A stretch of DNA of 58,551 nt from assembly GCA_016207245.1 (NCBI GenBank), contig JACQQA010000008.1:1-58551 (forward strand). Reading direction: 5' to 3'. A program made the position numbers and the translations under genes. The notes beneath the pieces were generated by a model that did no database searches, was not told where the DNA came from, and saw only the letters and a list, made by a program, of their open reading frames with translations. This stretch comes from Candidatus Magasanikiibacteriota bacterium. Lineage in GTDB: Bacteria > Patescibacteriota > Patescibacteriia > Magasanikbacterales > UBA922. This document shows positions 24,814 through 33,188 of the stretch, in pieces. How positions within the stretch are numbered: position 1 is the stretch's first letter; every line of letters starts with the position of its first letter.

Positions 24814-25617
24814 TTATTGTTCCATTATTTCCTCTGCAATTTTTTTAATTAATCCCTGTAGGCTTTGCCTATCAAGCGCTATTATTTTTTTTACACCGTA
24901 CACGAGATTGAGCTCTTTCGCCAATCTACGTATATTTTCGCGATTATCTGTAAATTTTTTGTTTTTATCCAAATAATCTAAAATAGAAATCAAAATCTTT
25001 GATGAGCGTCCCATGCCTCGCTCTAAAAGCGTTTGATAAATATCCTGAGTATACAGCAGCGTTTTAGTAAAATAATAAGGATCATCTTTTTTCATGCCAC
25101 CAAAAAATTCCGGGTCTTTTTCCCATGGCGCATATGTAAGATGCGCTGCCCACCAAAGACGAGCTAGGGAATGACGGCGAAGACCCTTTAAGTCCCCGCC
25201 CGTGCCAAACCAATGTTCAAGTACCTGATTTATCGCGGCTCTTAACTTTGTTGGGTCGTCCTTTAAATCATCATGGTTTTCTTTAATTCCCCATCGAGCA
25301 AGAGTATACTTTCTAAAAAGAACATGGCTTAAATAAACCCAAAAACGCGGATCAGACGCCTGCATTTCATCTATTTTAAAATATTCATGCAAGGCTATAG
25401 CGTTTTCCAAATCAGCAGAGGCTGGATCGCCTTTAGGAATCTTAAGTGTGGGAAGTTTTTCCTGTATCGCAATATTAGTAACGAGCAAATCTTTTTGCTT
25501 AACTTGGAATTGTTCTTCATAGTAACTTTTGAATGATTTGCTTGAACGTAAATCCGCCCGGAGCTGATCAACTGCGACGCTTCTAAAAATCTTCAAGTTG
25601 TTCTGTTTATTTTTCAT
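24814..25617 (-). CDS. DUF6339-like protein of the defence cassette
   Basis: 267 aa, soluble. Segments HEYFKIDEMQASDPRFWVYLSHVLFRKYTLARWG, HWFGTGGDLKGLRRHSLARLWWAAHLTY and YYFTKTLLYTQDIYQTLLERGMGRSSKI resemble the DUF6339 family; this is from memory, not searched. No nuclease motif is obvious. Its start overlaps the previous gene's stop by 4 bases (ATGA), so it is translationally coupled to the 283-aa gene and likely works with it and the ATPase. Confidence 0.6.
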   Translation of the reverse strand: MKNKQNNLKIFRSVAVDQLRADLRSSKSFKSYYEEQFQVKQKDLLVTNIAIQEKLPTLKIPKGDPASADLENAIALHEYFKIDEMQASDPRFWVYLSHVLFRKYTLARWGIKENHDDLKDDPTKLRAAINQVLEHWFGTGGDLKGLRRHSLARLWWAAHLTYAPWEKDPEFFGGMKKDDPYYFTKTLLYTQDIYQTLLERGMGRSSKILISILDYLDKNKKFTDNRENIRRLAKELNLVYGVKKIIALDRQSLQGLIKKIAEEIMEQ

Positions 25618-26465
25618 ACTTCTTCGGTGTTATTAAAATTGAGAAGCGACAAAATACTTTCAAAATTCCTAGCCATTGGTGATTCTAGAATAATTTGTGC
25701 GGCTTCAAGGGGCGGTTTATGCGCCAACCCCTTGCTCTCTAAGATAGATTCAAGCCTGCCGAACCAATTCCGATCTGCATGATCGCTGTCTCTCCCATTA
25801 ACCTGATAAATAGCATCAGCAAGAACAGGTAGTACGATTGACGCATGAATTACTCCCTGAACTGCTTTTTCGCGCACGGTGTCGCAATAATTTTTATAAT
25901 CAGCTTTAGAAAGCTCGATGGTAATTTTATCCGAAGAGTAGTCTATCTCCATGGGACCGGTATGCCTTATCCCCTCTACTACAGCCACAAACGAAGATAG
26001 CGGTGGTCGCATTGGATCAAATTCTTTTTCTGCTATAAATGAGCAGTAGCCACCCATCGCCAGAACATCGCCATTTTCAATATCGAATTTTAACCCCTTG
26101 TAATCTGGATGGCAATCGCTTGGTTGATAATTAGCAATTTCTTCATTTGAACAAATATAGAATCCTACCGTAACTCGTTCTCTAAGAAGTTTAGATGGAA
26201 TTATAAATTTATCTGCTGTTTTTTGTGTAGAAAAGGCGTTGCGATAGAAAGTGCTTGCACATTCCGCCTCAACAATAAAAGAGGCCTTGCCCTTTTTAAT
26301 AAGCTCCTCTATGGCTTTGCTTTTTAAATCAAAAACACAAATAAGGGCGACATCCTGCTTAGATAATTCATACCGAAAATCTACGCTAAAAACTCCGCCT
26401 AGATCGTCTCCGTTCCCAAGCACAGGGTGGGGGTAAGATTTTAAATTAATTTTCATAGCTTTCAA
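25614..26465 (-). CDS. Unknown protein of the GHKL ATPase cassette
   Basis: 283 aa (or from Met4 at 26456). The N-terminal two thirds look beta-rich: INLKSYPHPVLGNGDDLGGVFSVDF, ALICVFDLKSKAIEELI, FIVEAECASTFYRNAF and TVGFYICSNEEIANY. The C-terminal part is helical with RDSDHADRNWFGRLESILESKG. It overlaps the ATPase stop by up to 20 bases and the next gene by 4, so the three form one operon. Function unknown; possibly a substrate-recognition or scaffold component. Confidence 0.65.
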   Translation of the reverse strand: MKAMKINLKSYPHPVLGNGDDLGGVFSVDFRYELSKQDVALICVFDLKSKAIEELIKKGKASFIVEAECASTFYRNAFSTQKTADKFIIPSKLLRERVTVGFYICSNEEIANYQPSDCHPDYKGLKFDIENGDVLAMGGYCSFIAEKEFDPMRPPLSSFVAVVEGIRHTGPMEIDYSSDKITIELSKADYKNYCDTVREKAVQGVIHASIVLPVLADAIYQVNGRDSDHADRNWFGRLESILESKGLAHKPPLEAAQIILESPMARNFESILSLLNFNNTEEV

Positions 26466-28320
26466 TTCCTAGGGCGTACTTCTTTTTTGAGCCAAGCTTA
26501 ACAGCAAGGCGGAGAGTTTCGCCACGTTTAATTTTAAGTCCGCCAATCAATGGCCCTTCAGACTGGTATATTTCTTTAGAATCAAGATTTCTGGCTGATA
26601 ATATTTCAGCTGGATAAGCGCTATCATCTCCTATTGTGATAATTTTAATTCCACCTTCGCAATCCTCGCGGCCAGCAATAGCAAAATGATACTCTAAATC
26701 GTCTTTTATTTTTTGAACAAAACTTCTAAAGTTTATGTTAGATGTTTTAATCCTAGACCCAGCCGTCTCTCCTTCTTCAGTACCGATTGGCTTACTATTC
26801 ATACCCCCACCGTTGCCAAAACCTCCTGGCGTTGTACCAGCTATAATCTTAGCTGATTGCTTATTTGTTACAATTCCTTTCCTAACTACCTTTTCTGTCT
26901 CAAGCGCCTCTGGTTCTTTGGTGGCACCAATCTGTCTCCAGGTTTCTTGTTCGCCAGAAAGATCGGTTTCCTCAACAGATTCAGTTTCTTGCCTATCGAC
27001 AGAATCCTTCTCGTCACTATCAGGCAAATACCTGTCTAATCCTGGGATATCCTGAGGTGGAATTGAGAACATAGCACTCATAGATTTTAAAGACTGCCTT
27101 ATAAACCCTTCTAATTCTCTAATTACAGTTGCACCATTTTCAGCGCGTTTTTCATCCCACTTATCATGTTCCGGAGGTTCCAAAGATCTAAGCAGACGGT
27201 TGCCTTTATCATCTTCACAGATAAAAACTCCGGCGTATTGCTCGCGAAGTACATGATTAGACTTATCAGTAACAAACATTTTTGGCTTTCTGGCCATCAT
27301 TATTCTACGAGGATAACCATCCTGCTTGCGCACATATAAAATGCATTTTCCTAAAAATTTTAATTCCTGTTCGAATGTTTGAGTAGAATTAACCACTGAG
27401 GCATAATAAGCTTTAGTTTCTTCTGGAGCATAGGTTTCTAAATCTTCCCGCAGGCTTTCTTTGTTAATAACTTTTGTGTCGCCATTCTTGAGCAGAACTT
27501 CAAGATCTCCGTGATGTATTGTTAGCCAAAAATTCTGGAGGACAGACTTGATTAGTTTTTCTTTCCAATCAGCGGTGGCATTATATCCCATTATAAAAAT
27601 ATCCGTGCCTCTCTCGCTTCTCCTAAAGAACGCTGGAATATTGCGTTGATTGCGTACTGCTTTATAGCCATCAATCCCATAAAATCCAGTTCTTTGCTTT
27701 ATATCGTTATCGCGGTCGATATGGCTTACGAGACGCGCCTTACCTTGAAAAACCGGCTCACCTTTTTCATTGATTGAAGAATAGAATACTGTATGAAGTG
27801 AGGACGCTGCAATCGGCGCTCCTTTTCCAATACCAAAAGAACCGCCACCAACACCCTTCATCGAGCTCATACCAGCCGCCCTAACAAGACGATACCAATT
27901 ACCCTCTATATCTTCATCAGAACCGGTAAGACCTCTGGTGTTAAAATCGCTTATTTTTAAAACGGTTAAATCTCGTGATTTTAAAAGATTTATAGCGTTA
28001 TTAAAAAATGGAACGGCTTTTTCATCATTCGGAGCAAACTTCAAACAGCGCTTCATTTTATCTGAAAGCATATCGTTTCCTGGAAGATCAGACGCTCGGA
28101 TTTTTAGCTCCTCAAATATGACTACTGCCGGTTTTGTATCATCCAACCGCGCGTCGACAGCATTCTGTATAGTTTCACGCGCGATATAACGTTCGTGGTC
28201 GCCTTCAAAATATTGAAGCTGCTCATCCGAAAAGCCGTGCGCTTCGCCATGATCCGTGCTTGGAAAAAACCACGTTAAGGCCGGCTTGGCATTTTTTGAT
28301 TTACGCGTTTTTTTTGCCAT
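26446..28320 (-). CDS. GHKL (MutL/MORC/Hsp90-type) ATPase
   Basis: 624 aa. Bergerat-fold motifs: N-box YIARETIQNAVDAR (Glu49, Asn53, Asp56), G1 LKISDFNTRGLTG (about 118-130), the glycine-rich lid GVGGGSFGIGKGAPIAASS (about 155-173) and SERGTDIFIMGYN. A variable acidic linker lies at about 430-520 and a C-terminal domain of unknown type follows. MutL- and MORC-like ATPases encoded next to Dcm methylases and Vsr nucleases are a known class of R-M-associated genes. No nuclease domain is seen in this protein. Eight bases separate it from the upstream 71-aa gene. Confidence 0.82.
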   Translation of the reverse strand: MAKKTRKSKNAKPALTWFFPSTDHGEAHGFSDEQLQYFEGDHERYIARETIQNAVDARLDDTKPAVVIFEELKIRASDLPGNDMLSDKMKRCLKFAPNDEKAVPFFNNAINLLKSRDLTVLKISDFNTRGLTGSDEDIEGNWYRLVRAAGMSSMKGVGGGSFGIGKGAPIAASSLHTVFYSSINEKGEPVFQGKARLVSHIDRDNDIKQRTGFYGIDGYKAVRNQRNIPAFFRRSERGTDIFIMGYNATADWKEKLIKSVLQNFWLTIHHGDLEVLLKNGDTKVINKESLREDLETYAPEETKAYYASVVNSTQTFEQELKFLGKCILYVRKQDGYPRRIMMARKPKMFVTDKSNHVLREQYAGVFICEDDKGNRLLRSLEPPEHDKWDEKRAENGATVIRELEGFIRQSLKSMSAMFSIPPQDIPGLDRYLPDSDEKDSVDRQETESVEETDLSGEQETWRQIGATKEPEALETEKVVRKGIVTNKQSAKIIAGTTPGGFGNGGGMNSKPIGTEEGETAGSRIKTSNINFRSFVQKIKDDLEYHFAIAGREDCEGGIKIITIGDDSAYPAEILSARNLDSKEIYQSEGPLIGGLKIKRGETLRLAVKLGSKKKYALGIESYEN

Positions 28321-28328
28321 AGAAAAAA

Positions 28329-28544
28329 TTAAAGTTTGAATGCTCTATCACGGTTCGGAAAAGTGAATTTAGCTTTAACTTCACGGATTTTCTTTTCAAT
28401 TTCCGCAAAGATTTTATTAACCTCTTCTTCGCTGTAATCATAAGAACTGCGGTTAGAGCAATTACCGAGAATTTTTACTCGTCGTAATACTTCATTTGTA
28501 CGCCTTTCGGCTAGTCGTTTAAAATTGTCTTTCCGTTTTTCCAT
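28329..28544 (-). CDS. Small conserved-looking protein of the defence cassette
   Basis: 71 aa, basic and helical: NEVLRRVKILGNCSNRSSYDYSEEEVNKIFAEIEKKIREVKAKF. The LGNCSNRSSYDYSEEEV motif looks like a conserved short family found near DNA-modification genes; family name not known to me. It is the first gene of the ATPase transcription unit, 26 bases after its promoter. Confidence 0.6.
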   Translation of the reverse strand: MEKRKDNFKRLAERRTNEVLRRVKILGNCSNRSSYDYSEEEVNKIFAEIEKKIREVKAKFTFPNRDRAFKL

Positions 28545-28569
28545 ATATAAATAGATTATATTTAATGTA

Positions 28570-28598
28570 AATATAGCACACTATTATATAAATGTCAA
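28570..28598 (-). promoter_or_regulatory. Promoter of the ATPase operon
   Basis: On the minus strand TTGACA (28598-28593), 17-bp spacer ending GTGTGC, then TATATT (28575-28570). It separates the dcm-vsr unit from the 71-aa/ATPase/283-aa/DUF6339 unit. Confidence 0.75.
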
Positions 28599-28622
28599 GT
28601 TCTGTACAAAAAGCTGCATTAT

Positions 28623-29048
28623 TTAAGATATTTTTCGTTTTGTTTTAGCCAAAAATATGGCTATGAGTTGGCACGTTTTATCTTTATCTTCGAGCACTTG
28701 GTGGCCCCAGATGTTCATAATTTTCCACCCACGACGCTTCAATGCGCGACAGTTTCGCTTATCTCTTTTTATATTAGATTCTATCTTTGCTATCCAATAT
28801 TTACGTGGAATCCTATTTCTCCAAATGCGGAATTTGTAGCCATGCCAAAAATCTCCATTTATGAACACGGCTTTCTTTTGAGAAGGCAACGCAATATCTG
28901 GTTTACCTGCCACTTTTGAATAATGTCGTTGGAAGTAGATGTTATGTTTCCGTAAATAAGAGAAGACCGTTCTTTCGATTCCGGTCTCCTTCGATTTAAT
29001 GCGCGACATTATTTCGCTTCTTTTCTTTTTTGAAAATACATCAGCCAT
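28623..29048 (-). CDS. vsr: Very-short-patch repair (Vsr) endonuclease
   Basis: 141 aa. Vsr family motifs line up: IMSRIKSKETGIE (Glu25), GKPDIALPSQKKAVFINGDFWHGY with Asp51 and His69, WIAKIESNIKRD and LKRRGWKIMNIWGHQV. The enzyme nicks at T:G mismatches left by deamination of 5-methylcytosine, protecting sites modified by the neighbouring methyltransferase, whose stop codon is 4 bases upstream. Confidence 0.95.
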   Translation of the reverse strand: MADVFSKKKRSEIMSRIKSKETGIERTVFSYLRKHNIYFQRHYSKVAGKPDIALPSQKKAVFINGDFWHGYKFRIWRNRIPRKYWIAKIESNIKRDKRNCRALKRRGWKIMNIWGHQVLEDKDKTCQLIAIFLAKTKRKIS

Positions 29049-29052
29049 ATGT

Positions 29053-30018
29053 TTACGCTTCTAAAGCGGCGCGAATATTCTCTGCAACACGCGCAACAAC
29101 AGGAACGCTAACTGAATTACCGATTTGTTTATATAAATGAATATCTGACATTCCTTCAGGGAAGATGAAGGACTCTGGGATACCTTGTAGTCTTGCGCAC
29201 TCTCTTGGAGTCAACTTACGGATACCTTTTAGATCTCTAATGATTGGGACATTATGGCCTCCCATACCCATGCTTGCGGTTAAGGTAGGACAAGTTCCTT
29301 TGCGACTATTTTCCCGAACATAGACACGACGATATTGATAGAAACGATCTCTGAATTTTACTGCTTCTTTGAGTTTTGGATAGATAAATTTATCATCTGG
29401 CGTATAGTAATATTTAGGGTCAACAGTCTTCTCAAGAATATCCGACATTTTTCTGGTCAATTCTAGCGGATCAGGAAACCGAAATTTCATCAGCTTGCGC
29501 GGATCACGGAAAGCCACAATATAAATACGTTCGCGCGCCTGTGGGACATTGCCAAATTGCATGCTATTTAACACCTGCCCTTTAATATAATAACCAGCCT
29601 GGCGAAATTCGTCTTCAATTCTTTTGTAAGTCCGCTCATCATCATGATGTATTAGATGTTTAACATTTTCTAAAAATACTGCTACCGGTTTTCTTTTTTT
29701 TAAAATTTCAATCACCGCAAAGAGTAAATCACCCCTGCCTTTATCTGCAAACCCGCGTTTATATCCAGCAACAGAAAATGGCTGGCATGGAAACCCGCCC
29801 GTTAGAATATCAAATTTTTTTGGTATGCGCTTCATGCCCCTTTCACTAACAACATCAAATAGGCTCGCTACATCAATATCACCAAAATTAGCGCCATAGG
29901 TCAGCGCCGCCTTTTCATCTTTATCGTTGGCATAAATTGTTTCAAATCCGGCATTTTCAAATCCTATTCTGATTCCACCAATACCGGCAAACAAGTCTAT
30001 TGTCTTCAATTGTGCCAT
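29053..30018 (-). CDS. DNA (cytosine-5) methyltransferase
   Basis: 321 aa. C5-methylase motifs in order: I DLFAGIGGIRIGFENAG, IV GGFPCQPFSVAG with catalytic Cys78, VI FLENVKHL, VIII QARERIYIVAF, then a short target-recognition region and IX/X RKLTPRECARLQG and KQIGNSVSVPVV. The target site cannot be read from the sequence. Head of the dcm-vsr unit. Confidence 0.95.
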   Translation of the reverse strand: MAQLKTIDLFAGIGGIRIGFENAGFETIYANDKDEKAALTYGANFGDIDVASLFDVVSERGMKRIPKKFDILTGGFPCQPFSVAGYKRGFADKGRGDLLFAVIEILKKRKPVAVFLENVKHLIHHDDERTYKRIEDEFRQAGYYIKGQVLNSMQFGNVPQARERIYIVAFRDPRKLMKFRFPDPLELTRKMSDILEKTVDPKYYYTPDDKFIYPKLKEAVKFRDRFYQYRRVYVRENSRKGTCPTLTASMGMGGHNVPIIRDLKGIRKLTPRECARLQGIPESFIFPEGMSDIHLYKQIGNSVSVPVVARVAENIRAALEA

Positions 30019-30300
30019 ATGATAGATTTATATCATTATTTTACACCATATCTGGTCTAAATAGAAGTCCTGAGTGGCGCGCCAGCAAAGCTGGCACGAA
30101 ACAACACCCCCTCGGCGAGAATGTGGGCGGGCGGCCACGGGCGGGCAAAAATTCCCTCCCCTTAAACCCCTTCCTTTTTGCCCGCGACAATTTGTGGGGT
30201 TGTAGGGGCAAAGCCCCTACACCATAACCCCCTAATAAATATTTTCAAAAAAGGTTCGTACGTCGTTCAGGATTTTCGACCAATCAAGACATTTCAAACA
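30019..30300. other. Non-coding right flank of the defence island
   Basis: No convincing gene. It contains several short inverted repeats (GCGCGCCAGCAAAGCTGGC; GTAGGGGCAAAGCCCCTAC at about 30204-30222) and a GC-rich patch unlike the AT-rich island genes. An 8-base match to the tRNA-Pro T-arm (AAGTCCTG, 30065-30072) is the only hint of a right attachment site. Confidence 0.5.
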
Positions 30301-30332
30301 AAAAACTCCGGCGCGTTGCTGGAGTTTTTTGC
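30301..30332 (-). terminator. Bidirectional terminator of the tRNA-fMet/tRNA-Gly unit
   Basis: ACTCCGGC pairs with GCTGGAGT (one G-U pair), flanked by A-tract and T-tract, so it works on both strands. Confidence 0.7.
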
Positions 30333-30372
30333 CATACAGTATCGGGCTCGGGTTTGTGTTTTAAAGCCCTAG

Positions 30373-30445
<73 letters not shown>

Positions 30446-30464
30446 ACGGCTTCGTTTCACTAAG

Positions 30465-30538
30465 TTGCGGGGGTGGGATTTGAACCCACGACCTCGGGGT
30501 TATGGGCCCCGCGAGCTGCCGGGCTGCTCTACCCCGCG
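30465..30538 (-). tRNA. Initiator tRNA-fMet (CAT)
   Basis: Minus strand. Unpaired C1 x A72, three G-C pairs stacking on the anticodon stem and loop CCCATAA identify the initiator. No encoded CCA. Confidence 0.95.
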
Positions 30539-30562
30539 GCGCTGTTGATTTTGGTGTCTATA

Positions 30563-30591
30563 ATTATACCCTGATAAAATTCTGCTGTCAA
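30563..30591 (-). promoter_or_regulatory. Promoter of the tRNA-fMet/tRNA-Gly unit
   Basis: Minus strand TTGACA (30591-30586), 17-bp spacer, TATAAT (30568-30563). Confidence 0.8.
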
Positions 30592-30612
30592 GCGCCAAGA
30601 GCGAAAAAAAAG

Positions 30613-30641
30613 TTGACAAAACCCCTTTTTTGTGCTATACT
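30613..30641 (+). promoter_or_regulatory. Promoter of the 741-aa DUF5667 gene
   Basis: TTGACA (30613-30618), 17-bp spacer, TATACT (30636-30641). TTTGTGCTATACTAT and the downstream ATATTGATTA match the promoter at 2230-2258. Confidence 0.8.
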
Positions 30642-30673
30642 ATATATATTGATTATATATTTAAACTATTTTT

Positions 30674-32899
30674 ATGCTCTTCCAAACGAAAGGATCGGCG
30701 GCAATCTTAAGAAGTGCCGCGATTTTAGCAGGCGTTATACTTTTGGCGGCTGTTTTTTTAATTATAAAACCGGCTTTGGCGCAATCAGAAGTGGCGGCTG
30801 AAGTACCGGCCGACGCCCCAGCTACGGTTTCATTGTCGAACGAATCGGCTGCCGAAATTTCATCAGAACCGGTATTGATATCAGAACCGACAGAATCGGC
30901 GCCGACAGCAGAAGAACTAGTCGCGGAAGAACAGCCAGTATCCGCGGAAGCGCAAATGGATTCCAAAGTTACTCTCCAGGATTTGGGAGCGAGTAACGCT
31001 AAAATTTTACCAAACAGTTTTTTCTACGGTTTTAAAAGATTCGGCCGGGCGTTTAGCGAGGCTTTCACTTTCAACCCGGTGAAAAAGGCGGAATTAAAAC
31101 TTGAACACGCCAATCAGGAATTGGCCGACGCCACCAAATTGATCGCGCAGCAGCCAACCGATAGCAAAGCGCTGGAAGCGGTCGCCGGATCATTGGAAAA
31201 ATTTCAAAATAAAATCGCTGATTTGAAAAATCTAACGCAGGATTTGCAGAAGGAGCAAGCCGGCGGGGATAAAAATGTTGGGAAATTCATTACCAATGTT
31301 TTGGATCAGCAGATAAAACAGCAAAAAGTTTTTGAACTGATTCAAGGCGGGATGATAAAAAATATGCCGGCGCGGTTCGCCGAAGAAATGTTGGGGAGAA
31401 TTAACGACGCGCGCCAGGCTACAGCGGAAAATACCGCCGGAGTTGTTACTGATGTGGTAAAGGACGCTGATTCTTTGGCGGGGTATTTTGACGCCGCCAT
31501 GCAAAATCAGCCGGGCAGTGAATTTAAAGAGATTAAGAATCTTGAGGCGCTAAAGCGGGTGGAGCAATTTGTTCCGGAATTTGCCAAGGACGCGATCCGC
31601 CAGGCGCAAGACAACGCGTTCAAGCGGTTCGGCGCGCGAATGGAAAAGATGCCTGCCGGCGAGAGAGCGCAGAAATTTGAAGATTATGTCGGAGGAATGA
31701 ATGGCGATGGATTGCGCCAGATGGAAATTTTTGACCAATTGGAAAACGCGCCGGAATTGCCGCCGGAAATTATGGACAAGATGGAGACAGCCAAAGATAT
31801 AACAGCTCGTAAATTTCAAAATCAAGTTGAGCAAACCAGTCAAAAATTTGATGATAACGCGCAGGCCAGGCCGGCGCTCGGGCGTTACTTTTCCAGTGTT
31901 GATTTGGGCGAACCGGACGTGGATAAACTGCGGGTCATGGAAGAAATCCGCAAGCGGGTTAAATTTGATGACGCGAATTTGAATCAAGAAATGGATAATC
32001 AACGTTCTAAAATGATTGATAATTTTCAAGGACAGTTCAACCAGACGGACGGCCAAGGAGTGTCTGAAGAATTTACTCGTTTCAGCGAACAAATGGCGCA
32101 GAGGCCGGATCCGACGACCTTTCAATTGATGAACGCGTTTGAAGATAAAATGAAAGCCGACCCCAAAAAACTTGAAATGCTTGGCAAAATGAGGCAGGAA
32201 GTGAAGGCTCAATTTGTTGAACAGGCGCAAAAAGAGCCGGATAAATTTTTCAGCCGCATCACAACCAACAATCCGGAGGATTTAGCGGTGTTTAATGACT
32301 TGAAAGAAGAATTTAAAAACAATCCGGAACAATTTTTAGTTCAGCCGCCAAAGGATAATTTTCAACCAATGCAGCCAAGCCAACCATTCCAACCAATGCC
32401 GATGAATGAGTTTTTTGATCAGGCAATTCAAAAACAAACCGAAGCCATCACCGGACAACTTGGCGAGATAAAAAAGCCGGAAGAATTTGAGCAATTCAAT
32501 AAAAAGTTTGAAGGGATGGGGCAGGAAATGAAATCGGGGGTGATGAACACACTTAATCAGCAGTCGCAGAATTTTCAGCAGAAATTTAACTCAAAACAAG
32601 AGTTTATTCAGGATTTTAAAATGAAACCGCCGGAGGTTGGCGGGCAGGGCATGTCGGGCGGACAAGCGTCTAACGTGATGAATCCGCCAAAAGAAAATTT
32701 TCAAGGGCAACCGCAACAAAATAGTTTCGCGCCAAAACCAATGATGCAGCCACAACCCATGAATGAACCTAAACCGGAGATTCAGGTTAATCAGATTAAG
32801 GAACCGATGATGGTTCAGCCGGTCAACAATAATATGAATGGCGGATTTGAAAAACCGCAGATTTCTTTGCCGGAGCCGCAACCGATGATGAATAATTAA
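30674..32899 (+). CDS. Large secreted DUF5667-domain protein
   Basis: 741 aa with an N-terminal signal/anchor (about 12-34, ending KPALAQSE), a Glu/Ala/Pro linker to about 110, then the DUF5667-like block NSFFYGFKRFGRAFSEAFTFNPVKKAELKLEHANQELADA. It has long helical repeats through about 550, and a Gln/Pro/Met/Asn-rich low-complexity C-terminus (QPMQPSQPFQPMPMNEF; PEPQPMMNN). It is related to the protein at 2574, which has the same domain and promoter type. Probably an abundant envelope protein; no enzymatic motif. Confidence 0.8.
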   Translation: MLFQTKGSAAILRSAAILAGVILLAAVFLIIKPALAQSEVAAEVPADAPATVSLSNESAAEISSEPVLISEPTESAPTAEELVAEEQPVSAEAQMDSKVTLQDLGASNAKILPNSFFYGFKRFGRAFSEAFTFNPVKKAELKLEHANQELADATKLIAQQPTDSKALEAVAGSLEKFQNKIADLKNLTQDLQKEQAGGDKNVGKFITNVLDQQIKQQKVFELIQGGMIKNMPARFAEEMLGRINDARQATAENTAGVVTDVVKDADSLAGYFDAAMQNQPGSEFKEIKNLEALKRVEQFVPEFAKDAIRQAQDNAFKRFGARMEKMPAGERAQKFEDYVGGMNGDGLRQMEIFDQLENAPELPPEIMDKMETAKDITARKFQNQVEQTSQKFDDNAQARPALGRYFSSVDLGEPDVDKLRVMEEIRKRVKFDDANLNQEMDNQRSKMIDNFQGQFNQTDGQGVSEEFTRFSEQMAQRPDPTTFQLMNAFEDKMKADPKKLEMLGKMRQEVKAQFVEQAQKEPDKFFSRITTNNPEDLAVFNDLKEEFKNNPEQFLVQPPKDNFQPMQPSQPFQPMPMNEFFDQAIQKQTEAITGQLGEIKKPEEFEQFNKKFEGMGQEMKSGVMNTLNQQSQNFQQKFNSKQEFIQDFKMKPPEVGGQGMSGGQASNVMNPPKENFQGQPQQNSFAPKPMMQPQPMNEPKPEIQVNQIKEPMMVQPVNNNMNGGFEKPQISLPEPQPMMNN

Positions 32900-32908
32900 C
32901 CCGCCTAC

Positions 32909-32926
32909 GTCCCGCCATGGCGGGAC
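32909..32926. repeat. CCCGCCATGGCGGG palindrome
   Basis: Perfect 18-base palindrome GTCCCGCCATGGCGGGAC flanked by CTACG direct repeats. The core recurs at 36583, 42887 and 56204. Confidence 0.85.
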
Positions 32927-32960
32927 TACGGCGTGGCGAAGCAATTAACAAGCGATTGGC

Positions 32961-32984
32961 AAACCCCCGTGTCGGGGGTTTTGT
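32961..32984 (+). terminator. Intrinsic terminator
   Basis: AAACCCCCG/CGGGGGTTT stem with a short T-tract, after the 741-aa gene. Confidence 0.75.
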
Positions 32985-33048
32985 CGTGCTTGATATTTAA
33001 CAGCAGGATGGTAATCACAATCATTTTTTATATTCTTTAAGCAAAAAT

Positions 33049-33112
33049 CCATTCGCGTTGTCCCCACATCTTCATCTTAAACATTAAGAAAAAAATGTGG
33101 TGTGCGAATGGA
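33049..33112. repeat. Long imperfect hairpin downstream of the 401-aa gene
   Basis: ATCCATTCGC pairs with GCGAATGGAT and CCACAT with ATGTGG across an A-rich loop. On the minus strand it is followed by TTTTTGC, so it can act as terminator for the minus-strand gene. Between it and that gene (33113-33188) is a second Shine-Dalgarno (AAGGAGG) followed by a very short ORF starting at 33164 (MQARDPP). Confidence 0.65.
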
Positions 33113-33188
33113 TCTTCGTGCTCGCACCATCCACAGCCATTTATGGCGGGTCGCGAGCTTGCATGTTGTCCTCCTTATGTTTACTGTA

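Noticed and set aside
30065-30072. AAGTCCTG match to the tRNA-Pro T-arm as right attachment site of the island
   Set aside because: Eight bases is expected by chance over several kilobases; no longer direct repeat was found.
30033-30227. 75-aa plus-strand ORF in the island flank
   Set aside because: No start signal, low-complexity composition and overlap with inverted repeats.
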